Positions 34,221-43,022 of a stretch of DNA of 64,000 nucleotides are shown here, one piece after another. Position 1 is the first letter of the stretch, and each line of letters begins with the position of its first letter. The notes under the pieces are model-generated. The model worked only from the letters and a program-made list of their open reading frames with translations. It was not told where the DNA came from and did no database searches. Source of the stretch: an uncultured Clostridia bacterium (GTDB lineage: Bacteria > Bacillota > Clostridia > HGM11514); NCBI GenBank assembly GCA_934464705.1, contig CAKSKB010000005.1, positions 1 to 64,000 on the forward strand, in the 5' to 3' direction. Position numbers and translations under genes: made by a program.

Positions 34221-35882
34221 TCACACCTCAACTATAACCGGAAGAAGCATAGGGCTTCTTTTGGTTTTTTCATAAATATACTGCCCGAGTTTGTTTTTAA
34301 CCGCTGTTTTAAGCGAGTTCCAATCCCGGATATTCCTGATTTCGAAACGGTCGAGAGTTTCAAGCACAACCGTTTTCATTTCTTCGATTAAGTCCTCCGA
34401 CTCACGGACATAAACAAAACCTCTCGAGATAATGTCGGGTCCCGCAACGAGAAGCCCCGAATCCCCCGAAAGCGTCATCACGACAACAATCAGACCGTCC
34501 TTTGCAAGATGCTTTCTGTCGCGGAGAACGATATTTCCGACATCGCCAACACCGAGGCCGTCAACCAGCACTCTGCCCGACGGAACGGAAGCGGTTATTT
34601 TTGCGCTGTCACGCGTCATTTCAATGACATTGCCTATATCGGCTATAATGCAGCGTTTGCCGGGGATTCCCATAATTCCGGCAAGCTCGGCATGGAGTTT
34701 CAAGTGCCTGTATTCGCCGTGAACCGGTATGAAGAACTTCGGTTTTGTAAGCGCCATGATGATTTTAAGTTCTTCGCGGCAGGCATGGCCGGAAACATGA
34801 ACATCTGCCATAGATTCGTATATAACCTCCGCACCCTTTTTGAAAAGTTCATCAACTACTCTCGAAACAAGCTTTTCGTTACCGGGAATGGGGTTTGCGG
34901 AAATAACAACCAGGTCATTATTCGTGATTTCAATCTGCTTATGGTCGGAAAAAGCCATACGGGTAAGCCCCGACATTGCCTCTCCCTGACTTCCGGTCGT
35001 TATGATAACCACCTTGCTTTTGGGATAGCGGTTAACCTCATCTATATCAATCAGAACCTTATCCGGAATATTGATATACCCGAGTTCCTCCGCAACGCCA
35101 ATAATATTAACCATGCTGCGCCCCAGAATTGCGACTTTTCTTTTGTGATGGGCGGCAGCGTCAATAATCTGCTGGACTCTGTGGATATTCGACGCAAAAG
35201 TTGCAACGATTATACGCTTTGAGCAATCCTTGAAAATATCTCTGAAAGATATTCCGACTTTGCTTTCGCTCATTGCAAAGCCCGGGCGTTCAACATTGGT
35301 ACTGTCCATCATAAGCGCCAGAACGCCCTCTTTTCCCAGTTCTCCGAAGCGTGTAAGGTCAATCATATCACCCGAAATCGGGGTTGAATCGATTTTGAAA
35401 TCGCCCGTATGAACAATCGTGCCGACAGGCGTATGGAAAGCAAGCGCAACCGAATCCGCAATTGAATGGTTGGTATGAATAAACTCAATATTGAACGGCC
35501 CGACCTTGATTCTGTCGCCTGCCTTGATTATATTGAGTTTCGCCTTCACCGAATGTTCCTTGAGTTTGTTTTCAACAATCCCGAGAGTAAGGTGGGTGCC
35601 GTAAACCGGTACATTAAACTGCCTCAGAAAATAAGGAAGCGCCCCGATATGGTCCTCGTGCCCATGCGTGAGCACTACCGCCTTTACCTTTTCAAAATTC
35701 TTTTCGAGATATGTTGTGTCCGGAATCACAAGGTCGATTCCGGGTGTGTCATCATCGGGAAACGCAAGACCGCAGTCAAGCACAACAATAGTGTCATTGT
35801 ATTCAAACACCGTCATGTTTTTCCCTATTTCGTTAAGACCTCCCAGAGGGATAATCTTAAGCTTGGATTTTTTTGAAGCCAA
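34221..35882 (-). CDS. rnj: Ribonuclease J
   Basis: RNase J is the main 5' exonuclease and endonuclease for RNA decay in Firmicutes. The 553-residue protein has the metallo-beta-lactamase motif HGHEDHIG (about 74-81), HTGDFKID, the beta-CASP domain with MMDSTNV and TTGSQGE, and the C-terminal domain. The start is TTG at 35882, eight bases after AGGAGG. The gene has a promoter 170 bp upstream and a leader with several hairpins. Confidence 0.97.
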   Translation of the reverse strand: MASKKSKLKIIPLGGLNEIGKNMTVFEYNDTIVVLDCGLAFPDDDTPGIDLVIPDTTYLEKNFEKVKAVVLTHGHEDHIGALPYFLRQFNVPVYGTHLTLGIVENKLKEHSVKAKLNIIKAGDRIKVGPFNIEFIHTNHSIADSVALAFHTPVGTIVHTGDFKIDSTPISGDMIDLTRFGELGKEGVLALMMDSTNVERPGFAMSESKVGISFRDIFKDCSKRIIVATFASNIHRVQQIIDAAAHHKRKVAILGRSMVNIIGVAEELGYINIPDKVLIDIDEVNRYPKSKVVIITTGSQGEAMSGLTRMAFSDHKQIEITNNDLVVISANPIPGNEKLVSRVVDELFKKGAEVIYESMADVHVSGHACREELKIIMALTKPKFFIPVHGEYRHLKLHAELAGIMGIPGKRCIIADIGNVIEMTRDSAKITASVPSGRVLVDGLGVGDVGNIVLRDRKHLAKDGLIVVVMTLSGDSGLLVAGPDIISRGFVYVRESEDLIEEMKTVVLETLDRFEIRNIRDWNSLKTAVKNKLGQYIYEKTKRSPMLLPVIVEV

Positions 35883-35889
35883 AAAATAA

Positions 35890-36047
35890 AACCTCCTGTT
35901 TTACATAAAATATAACGCAAAAACCCTCTTGCAAGCGTGGCAAGAGTAATAATTATTTACAGACCCTGTCGCTCCGGTCTGCAAGTTATGCCTTAGTAAC
36001 AAAAACCGCCTTCAGGAGTTTTTTCAACACCTGACAGGAAATCATCA
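35890..36047 (-). promoter_or_regulatory. Structured 5' leader of RNase J mRNA
   Basis: The leader can form three hairpins: TCAGG with CCTGA, CAGACC with GGTCTG (35964-35985), and CTCTTGC with GCAAGAG followed by GGTTTTT (about 35918-35950). The last has terminator form. The leader length of about 160 bases and the terminator-like end suggest attenuation or self-control, which is inference. I could not match it to a known riboswitch. Confidence 0.5.
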
Positions 36048-36053
36048 TATATT

Positions 36054-36082
36054 ATTATAACCAAATTTTTTTCGGTTGTCAA
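36054..36082 (-). promoter_or_regulatory. Promoter of rnj
   Basis: On the minus strand TTGACA and TATAAT are separated by 17 bp, about 170 bp upstream of the TTG start. Confidence 0.87.
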
Positions 36083-36130
36083 TGTTTTTTAAGCAATTTG
36101 TTAAAAATTATATTTTTTTAAAAATAGGTC

Positions 36131-36158
36131 TTGCAATATTTTTCAAATGGTGTATAAT
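36131..36158 (+). promoter_or_regulatory. Promoter of the TIM-barrel isomerase-like gene
   Basis: TTGCAA and TATAAT are separated by 16 bp. The -10 ends 34 bp before the ATG at 36193. Confidence 0.75.
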
Positions 36159-36192
36159 GTAATTAAATTTTAATTTTGAGGAGATAATCGTT

Positions 36193-36963
36193 ATGATTAA
36201 GAAAATCGGTGTACAGCTTTACAGCATAAGGGACTTCATGGGAAGTGCCGACGAAATGAGAAAGTCTTTCAAAAGACTTAAGGATATGGGCTACGATGAG
36301 GCTCAGACGGCAGGCAGCGGCGGTGTTTCCTATGTTGAAATGGCGGAAATCGCAAAGGAAACAGGCATAGAAATCGTAGGCACACACTACAGTTTCGATG
36401 ATATGCACAACAATTTTGAACAGACGCTTATCGACCATAAGGCTCTCGGCACAACAAACTGCGGCATCGGCGGCTACTGGAATGTGAAGTCGGAAAGTCA
36501 GACAAATGCATTTATTGAAGATGCAAACGCTATCGCCGACAAGCTTTATGAACACGGACTTAAATTTACATACCACAACCACAGCCACGAATTTATAAAA
36601 ATCAACGAAACGGAAACCGCTTGGGATAAGCTCGTTGAAGGTCTTGACCCCAAAAAGACTTCGTTCGTGCTTGACACCTGCTGGGTTCAGCAGGGCGGCG
36701 GCGATGTCCGTCACTGGATAGAAACCCTCAAAGGCAGAATTGACATTCTTCACCTCAAGGATGTCGGAAGGAGAGATGGCGACAAGCCCCTTTTCTTCAC
36801 CGAAATCGGTAACGGAAACCTCTGGTGGGAAGGCATAATAGAATCCGCCGTTAATTCGGGCGTTAAGCATTTCTGCGTAGAGCAGGACGGCGAATGGATA
36901 TACAACGACCCCTTCAGAAGCCTTGAAGTAAGCGCAAATTACCTTCGTAAGTTTATCGGCTGA
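36193..36963 (+). CDS. Sugar phosphate isomerase/epimerase-like protein (AP endonuclease family 2 fold)
   Basis: The 256-residue TIM-barrel protein has the metal-site pattern of the xylose-isomerase-like family: GVQLYSIRD at the start, YHNHSHEF, VLDTCW, ILHLKDVG and EIGNGN near the end. Members include sugar epimerases, inosose dehydratase and the eliminases that cleave 3-keto-glycosides. Which of these applies is not clear. GAGGAG precedes the ATG. It is a one-gene unit, convergent with the operon 37009-42891. A link to the FAD oxidoreductases there is inference. Confidence 0.93.
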   Translation: MIKKIGVQLYSIRDFMGSADEMRKSFKRLKDMGYDEAQTAGSGGVSYVEMAEIAKETGIEIVGTHYSFDDMHNNFEQTLIDHKALGTTNCGIGGYWNVKSESQTNAFIEDANAIADKLYEHGLKFTYHNHSHEFIKINETETAWDKLVEGLDPKKTSFVLDTCWVQQGGGDVRHWIETLKGRIDILHLKDVGRRDGDKPLFFTEIGNGNLWWEGIIESAVNSGVKHFCVEQDGEWIYNDPFRSLEVSANYLRKFIG

Positions 36964-36970
36964 TAATTTG

Positions 36971-37012
36971 AATATGCCGCAAAACCGTTCGGGTTTTGCG
37001 GCATATTTTTAT
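36971..37012. terminator. Bidirectional terminator
   Basis: AATATGCCGCAAAACC and GGTTTTGCGGCATATT form a 16-bp stem with a 5-base loop. It separates the isomerase-like gene from the convergent operon. Confidence 0.9.
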
Positions 37013-38745
37013 TCCACCTTAAATTTTATGTATTCTCCGCCGCAGACAAACGCATGGTAAATGCCGTCGCGGTTTGAATATTTTTTATCTGTCGGTTCAA
37101 AATCTTTACCGTAAATAAAAAGTTTTGCACCCCTGTATTTAACGGTCACAAGTTTTTCGGTATTTTCGGTATCCGATTTTTCGGAGCCATCCGTTTCTAT
37201 AACCGGAACATATCTTATAAGCTCAGCCCCCTTCGGAATATCCGCCTCCGCACGGATTTCAACACCCGAGGCATCAATCAGAAAATGCTCGCTTATTTTT
37301 CCCGTTTCTGCAGACTGCCAGACTATTTTGAACTCCGTTTTTTCGGGCGACTGCTCAATAATTTCAAGCCCGCACAAAACACTTTCCGATAATTCCGCAA
37401 TACCCGTTTCGTTTCCGTCTTCAAACCTCACAACCGGCGAAAGCGATAAAAACGACGGATTTTCGCCATGTGTCCGTATTCTTTCAAGCATACCGGCAGA
37501 GGAATCATCTGCAATCGAATATGTCGGCTTTTCGGGAAACGGCTCGGATAAAATCAATTCCGACGGTGCACCGGCAAACTGAATCCTTCCAAGCCCTGTT
37601 GCATCATAATGAAGGTCGGCTTTTGTATCGATTTCCGCCGAATACCCGCCCGCCGCAGCTGTTATTTTATGAAAATCGGGAGAAGTACGGCTGACAAAAC
37701 CGCCGGTTTCCGAAAGACACGCCAACGGCCTTATATCATCATCCGCAAAAAGATACGCAAGATAGATAAACGACGCAAGCGACACCATATATTTATCAAA
37801 ATATGCGTAATCCTCAAGCCCGAACGAGCTTTCTTGCGGAAAACCGTTTCTTATATGCTTCACCGGAGGGTGAGAAAGCCTTCGTTCTATCGATTCAAGT
37901 GCTGAAAGGCTTCCTGCCTTGAACTGCCCCGAAAGCTCCGTATTTCCTTCTTTTTTATATCTTGAAGCTTCAAATTCGCACACGGCAGCAAGGTATGCCT
38001 CGTTAAACAAAAACCTGTTTGACCTTCCTCCGAACGGAATTTCACCGTTTGCAGACTGCATATAAAGCGTAAGTTTTCCGGCTTTTCTTAATGCTTCGTC
38101 GAGCGTTTCTCTCCACTTGCCGCAGTATCCGAAATGCAGCATAACCGCAAATTGTGCTCTTGAGGCAAGGTCGTAAAGCATGGGACAGCCGGGGTCACGG
38201 TACATCCCGTTTTCATCCAATGCCAAAACCTGCGATGCAAGCTGAATATCGAGATACTCCTCCGCATCGGCAGCGCCTATGTATTCTCTCATGTACTCGC
38301 CCGCAGCATTATACATACCCCAGTTGTTCAGCCGCTCCTCCGGAAAATGTGCAACCGCCGAATAATTTTTGCGCCAATCCACTGATTTTATGCCATCAAA
38401 CCATCTTTCAAGCCATTCCACCGGAAACAAACCGCTGTTTTCAAGTTCAATATACGCAAACACGATTTCTTTCACGGCAAAATCAATTCCCACACCCTTG
38501 TTTTCCGGAATTGTCATATCGGTTTTCCAAATGGCATCGCAGGCAATGTCCATTCCGCGCCTGAAAAGCGGCAGCAATTCCGCCCTTCGTCCATTTGAAA
38601 GCAGAATCCCCATAACCGAAACAATTCTGAAAAAGCCGTGCTCACGAACACCGTTCGTTTCGGCGTCCGAAATAATTGCATTAAGCTTCTCGGCAGAGTA
38701 TGCTTCCAAAGCCCTCTCCATAACATTAATATATCTCTCTCGCAT
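37009..38745 (-). CDS. Alpha/alpha-toroid plus beta-sandwich protein, probably polysaccharide-lyase-like
   Basis: The 578-residue protein is mostly helical in the first 340 residues, with conserved-looking stretches NNWGMYNAAGEY, DENGMYRDPGCPMLYD and NGEIPFGGRSNRFLFNEAYL, and is beta-rich afterwards. That is the layout of heparinase II/III-like and related polysaccharide lyases. I do not recognise the exact family and cannot assign catalytic residues. There is no signal peptide, so it acts on imported material. The ATG at 38745 follows GGAGGG; an upstream start at 38763 overlaps that site. It is the last gene of a four-gene operon with two FAD oxidoreductases and an M14-like protein. Confidence 0.85.
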   Translation of the reverse strand: MRERYINVMERALEAYSAEKLNAIISDAETNGVREHGFFRIVSVMGILLSNGRRAELLPLFRRGMDIACDAIWKTDMTIPENKGVGIDFAVKEIVFAYIELENSGLFPVEWLERWFDGIKSVDWRKNYSAVAHFPEERLNNWGMYNAAGEYMREYIGAADAEEYLDIQLASQVLALDENGMYRDPGCPMLYDLASRAQFAVMLHFGYCGKWRETLDEALRKAGKLTLYMQSANGEIPFGGRSNRFLFNEAYLAAVCEFEASRYKKEGNTELSGQFKAGSLSALESIERRLSHPPVKHIRNGFPQESSFGLEDYAYFDKYMVSLASFIYLAYLFADDDIRPLACLSETGGFVSRTSPDFHKITAAAGGYSAEIDTKADLHYDATGLGRIQFAGAPSELILSEPFPEKPTYSIADDSSAGMLERIRTHGENPSFLSLSPVVRFEDGNETGIAELSESVLCGLEIIEQSPEKTEFKIVWQSAETGKISEHFLIDASGVEIRAEADIPKGAELIRYVPVIETDGSEKSDTENTEKLVTVKYRGAKLFIYGKDFEPTDKKYSNRDGIYHAFVCGGEYIKFKVE

Positions 38746-38813
38746 GGCAATATCCCTCCGCATTGCCTATATTTTAGCATATATGAAATAACAAGTCAAT
38801 ACAGATAATAAGT

Positions 38814-40493
38814 TTATTCTATCTCAAAATCAAACACACGGAAGTTTCCGCAATCCGAAGCCTTCGGAACAAAGCGGATTTTATCGGCAGTCTTATTAAT
38901 ATCTACAGTCACAAAACGCTGATGATTGTCACGGACGCTGACAGTTTCTTTTGTATCTCCGCAAAAGATTTCTATGTCAAAATCCTTTACCAGCGTTTTC
39001 GGAAGCCTCTCAATCTGCTTGAGCGGATAATTGCAGGGCATATTATGATAAGTGCGGTTCAGGTCGCTGTCAAAAATAAGCCTTACACGGTTGACTTTCT
39101 CGGGCGATTTAAGAGAATATTCAAGAAAATCCCCTTCTTTTCCGACCCACAGATTTTCCTCGCCGCGGTCGCTGCCGTTTCTGACAATTTCGCAATTCAC
39201 ATCCGAATTCAGCGTTAAATCCGGAAGCCTCCTCTCAAATCCCGGAATGAAGCAATCGTCCCTCATAAGCTTTTGCTGCAAAGCGTTTATATCGACCTCG
39301 CCGATGGCGCAGCCCGCTTTTGCCGCAAGCGAAGCCGCCGTCCCGAGAGCCTGCCCCATAACCGCACAGGTCGCCATAACCCTGGAGGAACTGAGCGCAG
39401 CGTGGGTAACACTTATGTTTCTTCCGGCAAAGCAGAGATTTTCTATATTTTTTGAAACAAGGCTCCTCAGCGGAATCCCCCACGGCGACGGTGCCGGGTG
39501 ATAAATCGTCGGGTGACCGTCGCGGTAATTAAAGCCCTCGGGGAAGTGGTCGTCCATCGTCCAGCCGGCAAAAGCCACGGTATCGCTGAATTTTCCGCCT
39601 GCCTCCACATCGTTTTGGGTTATGATGTGCTTGCCGACATAACGCCTGCTTTCGCGCTTGCCGGGCAGGAAGCCTACCCATTCAAGTTCCCAATTATCGG
39701 CACCGTGCTCACCCTTATTTTTCATGTGGTCCCATACGCCGAAAACAATTTTCAAAAGCTCGTCACGGCAGCGGTCGGTATCATGAACGCAATCCCACTC
39801 TCCGCCAAGCTCAATCCACCAAAAGTTATTGTTGATATCATGGTCCTTATAAGGCAAATCATCATCGGTTTCATAAACATAAGCCCACTTCGGCGGAATA
39901 AATGCGCATTTTCGGTCGGTTTCCCTTATCTGAAAAAGGCAGCTCATACCCATCGTTTTTTTGTCGGCTTTGTCGGGAGGAATTGTTTCAGAAAACTCTG
40001 ATTTTGCCTCTCTGCCGTACATAAATTCGGCGCCGGTCAGGGTTGAAAGCACCGAATCGCCGGAGCAATCCGCAAAAATCTTTGCCCGAACCACATGAAA
40101 TGTTTCGGCATTGGACTGCCACGCCTTGATTGACTCGATTTTATTTCCGTTCATTTCAGCGTCAAGACACGATGTGTTAAGCAGCAGTGTAAGATTTTCC
40201 TCGCATATTGCCTTTTCGTAAAGAATCATGCTCCACACCGGATATTTTGAGCTTGGATTACGGTAAAAATTCTCAAGCACAATTTCCTCAATTATGCCGG
40301 TTTCGCGATTGTCCTTCCCGTGGGCGCCGCAAATCCACATTCTTATCTCCTCGGACGCATTTCCGCCCAAAACCGCCCTGTCATGCACAAGCACGGTTTT
40401 TATTCCGCCTCTCGCAGCGGCTATTGCGCAGCAAAGCCCGGAAAGCCCTCCGCCTATAACGCAAAGGTCTGTTTGATATTCAATGTTTCTCAT
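38814..40493 (-). CDS. FAD-dependent oxidoreductase with C-terminal jelly-roll domain
   Basis: The 559-residue protein starts with a dinucleotide-binding motif VIGGGLSGLCCAIAAARGG and carries the FAD-dependent oxidoreductase family pattern (SEEIRMWICG, DCSGDSVLSTLTGAEF, CFAGRNISVTHAA). Residues from about 440 form a beta-rich domain (LWVGKEGDFLEYSLKSPEKV) like a discoidin or carbohydrate-binding jelly roll. There is no signal peptide. It overlaps the M14-like gene by four bases. A relative (41632-42891) is in the same operon. The likely role is oxidation of a sugar or related alcohol; the substrate is unknown. Confidence 0.92.
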   Translation of the reverse strand: MRNIEYQTDLCVIGGGLSGLCCAIAAARGGIKTVLVHDRAVLGGNASEEIRMWICGAHGKDNRETGIIEEIVLENFYRNPSSKYPVWSMILYEKAICEENLTLLLNTSCLDAEMNGNKIESIKAWQSNAETFHVVRAKIFADCSGDSVLSTLTGAEFMYGREAKSEFSETIPPDKADKKTMGMSCLFQIRETDRKCAFIPPKWAYVYETDDDLPYKDHDINNNFWWIELGGEWDCVHDTDRCRDELLKIVFGVWDHMKNKGEHGADNWELEWVGFLPGKRESRRYVGKHIITQNDVEAGGKFSDTVAFAGWTMDDHFPEGFNYRDGHPTIYHPAPSPWGIPLRSLVSKNIENLCFAGRNISVTHAALSSSRVMATCAVMGQALGTAASLAAKAGCAIGEVDINALQQKLMRDDCFIPGFERRLPDLTLNSDVNCEIVRNGSDRGEENLWVGKEGDFLEYSLKSPEKVNRVRLIFDSDLNRTYHNMPCNYPLKQIERLPKTLVKDFDIEIFCGDTKETVSVRDNHQRFVTVDINKTADKIRFVPKASDCGNFRVFDFEIE

Positions 40494-41548
40494 AGTGTGC
40501 CTCCAAGATTTATATATTCTCTCAGCGCTGCCGCAAAGCAGCGCCCCGTTTCAATCAATTTTTCGCTGTCAGCCTTGTTTTTATCCGTTCCGAAAAATGC
40601 CGTTTCGAGCGTAAACGCAATGTCGTTTTCGCACCTGTCCGTCATAAATACCGAAAATTGGCTGCCGCACCTGTTCCAGCCGGTTTCGGGCGGATAATCG
40701 TTTTTATGCTCATATTTCATCGATTTTTCCGTTATCGCATTTTCAAACAGATCTCCAAACCTATTCAGTCTGTCAAGCTTTTCGACACGATTCTGAACAA
40801 TAAAAACATTGTCGTTTTCGCCTCCCTTATGCCACGGAGAATGGAAGTCAAAGCCGTAATTGCAGCCGTACTTCTCCGCATAATCCCGTATTGCCCTGCA
40901 TTCGGGATAAATAAAACCGTCCTTCCCGCCGTAGTCGCGGTTGTGGTCATGCGGCGCACGGCTTTTTCCCTGGTCACCCCTTATTACTCCGTCATAATCA
41001 ACGAACGGAACGCAGAGCGCCCGTGTGTCGGGTATCGGATTTTCAAGCATTTCCTCCAAAACTCCCTCGAGAACATAGTTCCCGGTTGACTCGCAGGCGT
41101 GGTGCCTTGCCGTCAGGATAATACTTTTTTCGCCATTGCCGAATTTGACGCACGGAACGCCGCTCCCCTTATATCCCCTGCACAGCTCCTCCACCGTTAA
41201 TCCATGCCCTTTTGCAAAGTTAATAAACCGCTCCGGATGATAAAGCATATGGTGTGCAAAATATACACGGCGCTCATCCTTTGAAAACCGATATGTAAAT
41301 GAGTCGCCGCAAACGCTGCCGAGCCACCTCCAGTCTGCCAAATCATGACTGACCGCAGGTCCGTAATATCCGAGGCGGTTTGCGTCAAATTCAAATGTCA
41401 GCTCGCAGCCTTGTGCGCCCTCGATGCAGAACGCCCAGTAGAACCAGTCCTCCGTTGTGTCACGCAGCTCGTTACCCAGAACAAAGCCGCCTTCTTTTTC
41501 CTCCTTAACGGCAATATTGCCGCCGACAAAATCCTGATGTATTCTCAT
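40490..41548 (-). CDS. M14-type zinc peptidase-like protein
   Basis: The 352-residue protein has an N-terminal beta domain (about 1-110) and a C-terminal carboxypeptidase-like domain. Zinc ligands appear in HACE (HxxE pattern, about 168-171) and in DFHSPWH, and a late Glu in ETAFF is at the place of the catalytic acid. This layout matches cytosolic M14 carboxypeptidases and related deacylases. With FAD oxidoreductases and a lyase-like protein as neighbours, it may cleave an amide or ester in a glycoconjugate; that is inference. The ATG is at 41548 and the ribosome binding site is weak. Confidence 0.88.
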   Translation of the reverse strand: MRIHQDFVGGNIAVKEEKEGGFVLGNELRDTTEDWFYWAFCIEGAQGCELTFEFDANRLGYYGPAVSHDLADWRWLGSVCGDSFTYRFSKDERRVYFAHHMLYHPERFINFAKGHGLTVEELCRGYKGSGVPCVKFGNGEKSIILTARHHACESTGNYVLEGVLEEMLENPIPDTRALCVPFVDYDGVIRGDQGKSRAPHDHNRDYGGKDGFIYPECRAIRDYAEKYGCNYGFDFHSPWHKGGENDNVFIVQNRVEKLDRLNRFGDLFENAITEKSMKYEHKNDYPPETGWNRCGSQFSVFMTDRCENDIAFTLETAFFGTDKNKADSEKLIETGRCFAAALREYINLGGTL

Positions 41549-41631
41549 TGCAATTCATACCCTTCCTCAACAGCTTCGTATTTTTCTTTCCATGCAAAAA
41601 CCGCAAAACAAATCCCCCGCAAAGCTTATAT

Positions 41632-42891
41632 TTACAATAATTTGCACCCCGTCATTTCTCTTATGCTTTTTGCGTCAACCTCGCTCGGACGGCAGCCCCT
41701 TTTCACGGCAATCGCCGCCGCTGCGCCCGCCGCCTCGCCCGTTCCGACACAAATCGGCATGGCTCTGAAATTTGCGTGCGCCATGTGTGTACCTGAAATA
41801 TTTCTTCCGCAAAACAAAAGTCCTTCCTTGCGCTCGGGTAAAAGGCAGCCGTAAGGAATTGTATATCCCCGGCTTTGCGCAAAATCCTTCTGAACACCTG
41901 TTTTGTCAAGTCCGGCACCGCTAATGTTGTGCACATCAAAATTAAAAAATGCATCTTTAACAACATAATCATCAAACACTCTCGCAGCGAGGATATCCTG
42001 CTCCGTAATTGTATATTTCCCCTTAAAATGCCGTGTTTCCCTCACGCCGATAAGGGATGCCGAGCTTATCACAAAGCATTTTTCATATCCCGGGACAAAC
42101 TCACGCAGATACTTCACAATATCGTCTATCTGTCTGCGGCAGGTGATGGTCGCCCGTGTCAAATCGTCCGCATCCGTTCCGTCAATATCAATTGCGTTGG
42201 TCATATTACAGGTTACAACTCCGGGCAAGGTTGACGGGTAGGTGAGTATGTGACCTGCCGGGTAGGGTATATGCTGCTTTGCAAGCGCCTGAAGCTCTCC
42301 TCTTTCCGTATCATAGGCAGTTTCAAAGGACGGTATAAATGCCGCTCTGTCACAGTCCACTCCGCCGACCTTGAACATCAGCGTTGCCGGCTGCATTTTT
42401 CCGTCTTCTTCACGCCCCAAAGTAAATTCAGCTCCTGCCGATGCAGCAATATCCCCGTCCCCGGTTGCGTCCACTGTTACACTTGCGTAAATGTCTGTCA
42501 TGCCCGACTTGTTGATAACAGCTGCGCCCAAAACATTGTCGCCGCTGCAAATTGCGTCTGCCGCAAAGGTGTAAAGCATTATTTTGCAGCCGCTTTCGTC
42601 AAGCATTTCAAGATAAAGCGTTTTTAGTTTCTCGGGGTCAATAAGCGTGATGTTTTCGACATCAAAATCGTTTTTCGCGGCGGCTCGTCTAAGTATTTCA
42701 TGGTATAACCGGCTGCCGCAGCTTCCGGTCCAATGGCTCATCAGTCCGGATGTGGATATACCGCCGATATTTCCGCACTGATCCGCAATAATAACCCTTG
42801 CGCCTCCTTTTGCCGCCGTATATGCCGCCGCAAATCCCGACGGCCCCGAACCCAAAACCAAAACATCTGTTTCAATTTCATGTTTTTTCAC
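41632..42891 (-). CDS. FAD-dependent oxidoreductase
   Basis: The 419-residue protein has the FAD motif VLGSGPSGFAAAYTAAKGG, GGISTSGLM, a central VDATGDGDIAASAGAEF and a C-terminal CGRNISGTHMA. It belongs to the same broad family as the 38814-40493 product but lacks its C-terminal domain. The start is GTG at 42891 after AAGGGGAG. It is the first gene of the four-gene operon, divergent from the PocR-AraC regulator. Two paralogues side by side suggest two oxidation steps on related compounds; the substrate is unknown. Confidence 0.92.
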   Translation of the reverse strand: MKKHEIETDVLVLGSGPSGFAAAYTAAKGGARVIIADQCGNIGGISTSGLMSHWTGSCGSRLYHEILRRAAAKNDFDVENITLIDPEKLKTLYLEMLDESGCKIMLYTFAADAICSGDNVLGAAVINKSGMTDIYASVTVDATGDGDIAASAGAEFTLGREEDGKMQPATLMFKVGGVDCDRAAFIPSFETAYDTERGELQALAKQHIPYPAGHILTYPSTLPGVVTCNMTNAIDIDGTDADDLTRATITCRRQIDDIVKYLREFVPGYEKCFVISSASLIGVRETRHFKGKYTITEQDILAARVFDDYVVKDAFFNFDVHNISGAGLDKTGVQKDFAQSRGYTIPYGCLLPERKEGLLFCGRNISGTHMAHANFRAMPICVGTGEAAGAAAAIAVKRGCRPSEVDAKSIREMTGCKLL

Positions 42892-42964
42892 AACGCCACT
42901 CCCCTTCTTTTCTTTATAATATCATAAATTCTGGCGGATTTCATTTGTTTTTCCGCAAAACATA

Positions 42965-42993
42965 TTTACATTTCTGCAATTTTGGTGTATAAT
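42965..42993 (+). promoter_or_regulatory. Promoter of the PocR-AraC regulator
   Basis: TTTACA and TATAAT are separated by 17 bp. The -10 ends 29 bp before the ATG. The 131-bp divergent region is the likely binding site of the regulator. Confidence 0.75.
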
Positions 42994-43022
42994 TTATAAA
43001 GATTGAAAAAGGAGAGATCGGA

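Noticed and set aside
36163..36870. A 235-codon frame antisense to the TIM-barrel gene
   Set aside because: It has no ribosome binding site and its composition is that of a shadow frame of a well-supported gene.
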